From an uncultured Prevotellaceae bacterium (lineage in GTDB: Bacteria; Bacteroidota; Bacteroidia; Bacteroidales; Bacteroidaceae), in the NCBI GenBank assembly GCA_902794405.1, contig CADBHI010000019.1:1-36506 (forward strand): a DNA stretch of 36,506 bases. The letters are read 5' to 3'. Below are positions 35,721-36,506 of this stretch, piece after piece. Every line of letters begins with the position of its first letter. Position 1 is the stretch's first letter. The position numbers and the translations under genes were made by a program. The notes under the pieces were generated by a model, which was given only the letters and a program-made list of their open reading frames with translations, did no database searches and was not told where the DNA came from.

Positions 35721-36006
35721 GTCTCCTGTCAAGTCCTAAGATATACCTTGTGCGTTCATCCTTGGCTTCCTCTGTCGTAAGCCTTGTGTCTTCTATCAGC
35801 TTTGCAATGCGAGGCGATATCTCTATCTCTGCCATCTTCTTGGCTAAAAACTCATCATCTGCTCTGCGCTTGGCCTCCTCCGCTTCACGGATTGTCTCAT
35901 TCATGAACTCCACAACCAAATGCATGTCATTGACATCCAAGGAACGCATGACATCCATGTATGGTGCCATAGGAGTGGATTGTAGTCTTCTTGCTGTTGC
36001 TGTCAT
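35692..36006 (-). CDS. hypothetical protein, antitoxin-like, possibly truncated at the C-terminus
   Basis: The 104-residue product has a well-placed promoter at 36034-36065 and ATG at 36006. It is helical and charged: PMAPYMDVMRSLDVNDMHLVV then EFMNETIREAEEAKRRADDEF and ISPRIAKLIEDTRLTTEEAKDERTRYILGL. From memory, similar short proteins in Prevotella lie just before toxin-like genes, but no toxin follows here. The last residues (RRHQGRVHVSF) are coded by a repeat also present downstream of the ORF6N gene, so the natural C-terminus may have been replaced. No function is assigned. Confidence 0.6.
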   Translation of the reverse strand: MTATARRLQSTPMAPYMDVMRSLDVNDMHLVVEFMNETIREAEEAKRRADDEFLAKKMAEIEISPRIAKLIEDTRLTTEEAKDERTRYILGLDRRHQGRVHVSF

Positions 36007-36033
36007 AATTCAATCTCATTTTAATTTCTGCTG

Positions 36034-36065
36034 CAAATATACAAGAAATAAATGAAACATACAAA
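36034..36065 (-). promoter_or_regulatory. promoter of the 104-aa hypothetical gene
   Basis: On the minus strand TTTG (36062-36065) is followed after 20 bases by TATATTTG (36034-36041), a full match to the Bacteroidetes pattern. The ATG at 36006 is 27 bases downstream of the box. Confidence 0.6.
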
Positions 36066-36185
36066 TGAAAGCATTAAAAACTAACAAATATGAATAAAAT
36101 CGAGCACCTTGTCTATCGCCTCAAGTTCAAAACAATAGGGAAAGGGGATATCCACACCATCCTGTACGCTTTGTCAGGCATCAGT

Positions 36186-36260
36186 TCTGTCACGTCATCA
36201 TCAGAATTCAACGAGCGCAGCACTTTTCGGCTGTTGGAATGAAACGGTGACCTGTCCCCG
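36186..36260. repeat. copy 2 of the right-end repeat
   Basis: This copy matches the one at 35613-35720: 36186-36220 differs at three of 35 bases, and the patch at 36234-36260 (ATGAAACGGTGACCTGTCCC) resembles 35697-35716. The ORF6N reading frame ends inside it, at 36208-36210. Confidence 0.65.
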
Positions 36261-36506
36261 ATGTACCTGGGAGTGTCCTAATCTTCGATAGGTCCTTTGT
36301 GGTCGCAAATTGCGACCGCAAAAGTGCAATTGCCTTATCCTCTGGTGTTTTTGCAGTCGCAATTTGCGACCGCAAAGTATTCCACTCCTCTTTAGTAAGT
36401 TGGAACATAAAGTCGTCAGGGAAACGTTCTATGTTACGTTTCACCTGTTCGTTAAGGCGCTTATTGAGGACTCCATAGAGCATTGCCAAGTCAAAATCGA
36501 CCATCA
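36208..36506 (-). pseudogene. ORF6N-domain gene, cut by the window edge and apparently truncated at its 3' end
   Basis: The frame enters from the right edge and codes VDFDLAMLYGVLNKRLNEQV and NIERFPDDFMFQLTKEEW, the typical first part of ORF6N domains found in phage and plasmid DNA-binding proteins. Such proteins normally continue from LRSQFATTKDLSKIRTLP into a conserved YAFTEQGVAML-type stretch. Here RTLP is followed instead by GTSGTGHRFIPTAEKCCAR and a stop, coded by the repeat at 36186-36260. LRSQ(I/F)AT occurs twice, 16 residues apart. The 5' end lies outside the window. It is probably a non-functional remnant, although a shortened protein cannot be excluded. Confidence 0.7.

Noticed and set aside
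36090-36242. A 51-codon plus-strand ORF opposite the right-end repeat
   Set aside because: No promoter box or ribosome site precedes it, and its second half is repeat sequence. A similar tail occurs in another short plus-strand frame at 35484-35666 for the same reason.

Overview
The window looks like chromosomal DNA from a Bacteroidales bacterium, most likely Prevotella or a close relative. I base this on the gene content: a class III fructose-1,6-bisphosphatase, a GHL10 glycosyl-hydrolase-like exported protein, a TonB-dependent receptor with an N-terminal carboxypeptidase-regulatory-like domain, a monofunctional aspartokinase beside lysA and an ftsE-like gene, and carboxyspermidine/carboxynorspermidine decarboxylase. 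It also rests on repeated Bacteroidetes-type promoter boxes (TAnnTTTG, often with TTTG about 20 bases upstream) and on the near absence of strong Shine-Dalgarno sites. The assignment is inference; no 16S gene is present.

Layout, left to right. Positions 1-818 hold one doubtful 44-codon ORF and a long, nested inverted-repeat structure. A minus-strand run follows: DMP19-like gene, smpB, metH and GHL10 (6049 down to 819). Upstream of it is a second minus-strand run: sensor histidine kinase, nhaD, an AAA/CYTH fusion and nspC (11369 down to 6128). valS is on the plus strand (11536-14298) and carries two short repeat-derived in-frame insertions. A minus-strand trio encodes an AraC-type regulator, a cytosolic dipeptidyl peptidase III and an AlkD-like protein. 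recQ starts divergently from it. After a 335-base spacer with a 22-base-period palindromic tandem repeat comes an 11-gene plus-strand run: purU, hisH, hisA, hisF, hisIE, ftsE-like, lysC, lysA, two glycosyltransferase-like genes and fbp. It ends at a clear hairpin terminator at 30148-30185.

The right part is all minus strand: a small lipoprotein, a Crp-family regulator, lepA, a TonB-dependent receptor, a 104-codon hypothetical gene, and an ORF6N-domain gene cut by the window edge. The last two genes both end inside copies of one repeat, which suggests that element truncated them.

Functional themes. Histidine synthesis (the hisHAF core plus hisIE) is translationally coupled to purU, which sets the pool of 10-formyl-THF. 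HisF/HisH release AICAR, whose onward conversion in purine synthesis consumes that cofactor, so the coupling makes metabolic sense. lysC and lysA give the entry and exit steps of the diaminopimelate/lysine branch. nhaD, the sensor kinase and nspC form an ion-homeostasis and polyamine group. I found no rRNA, tRNA, CRISPR array or complete insertion sequence. Most of the window is ordinary housekeeping DNA; the unusual signals are the repeat structures, several domain losses or fusions, and the truncated genes at the right end.
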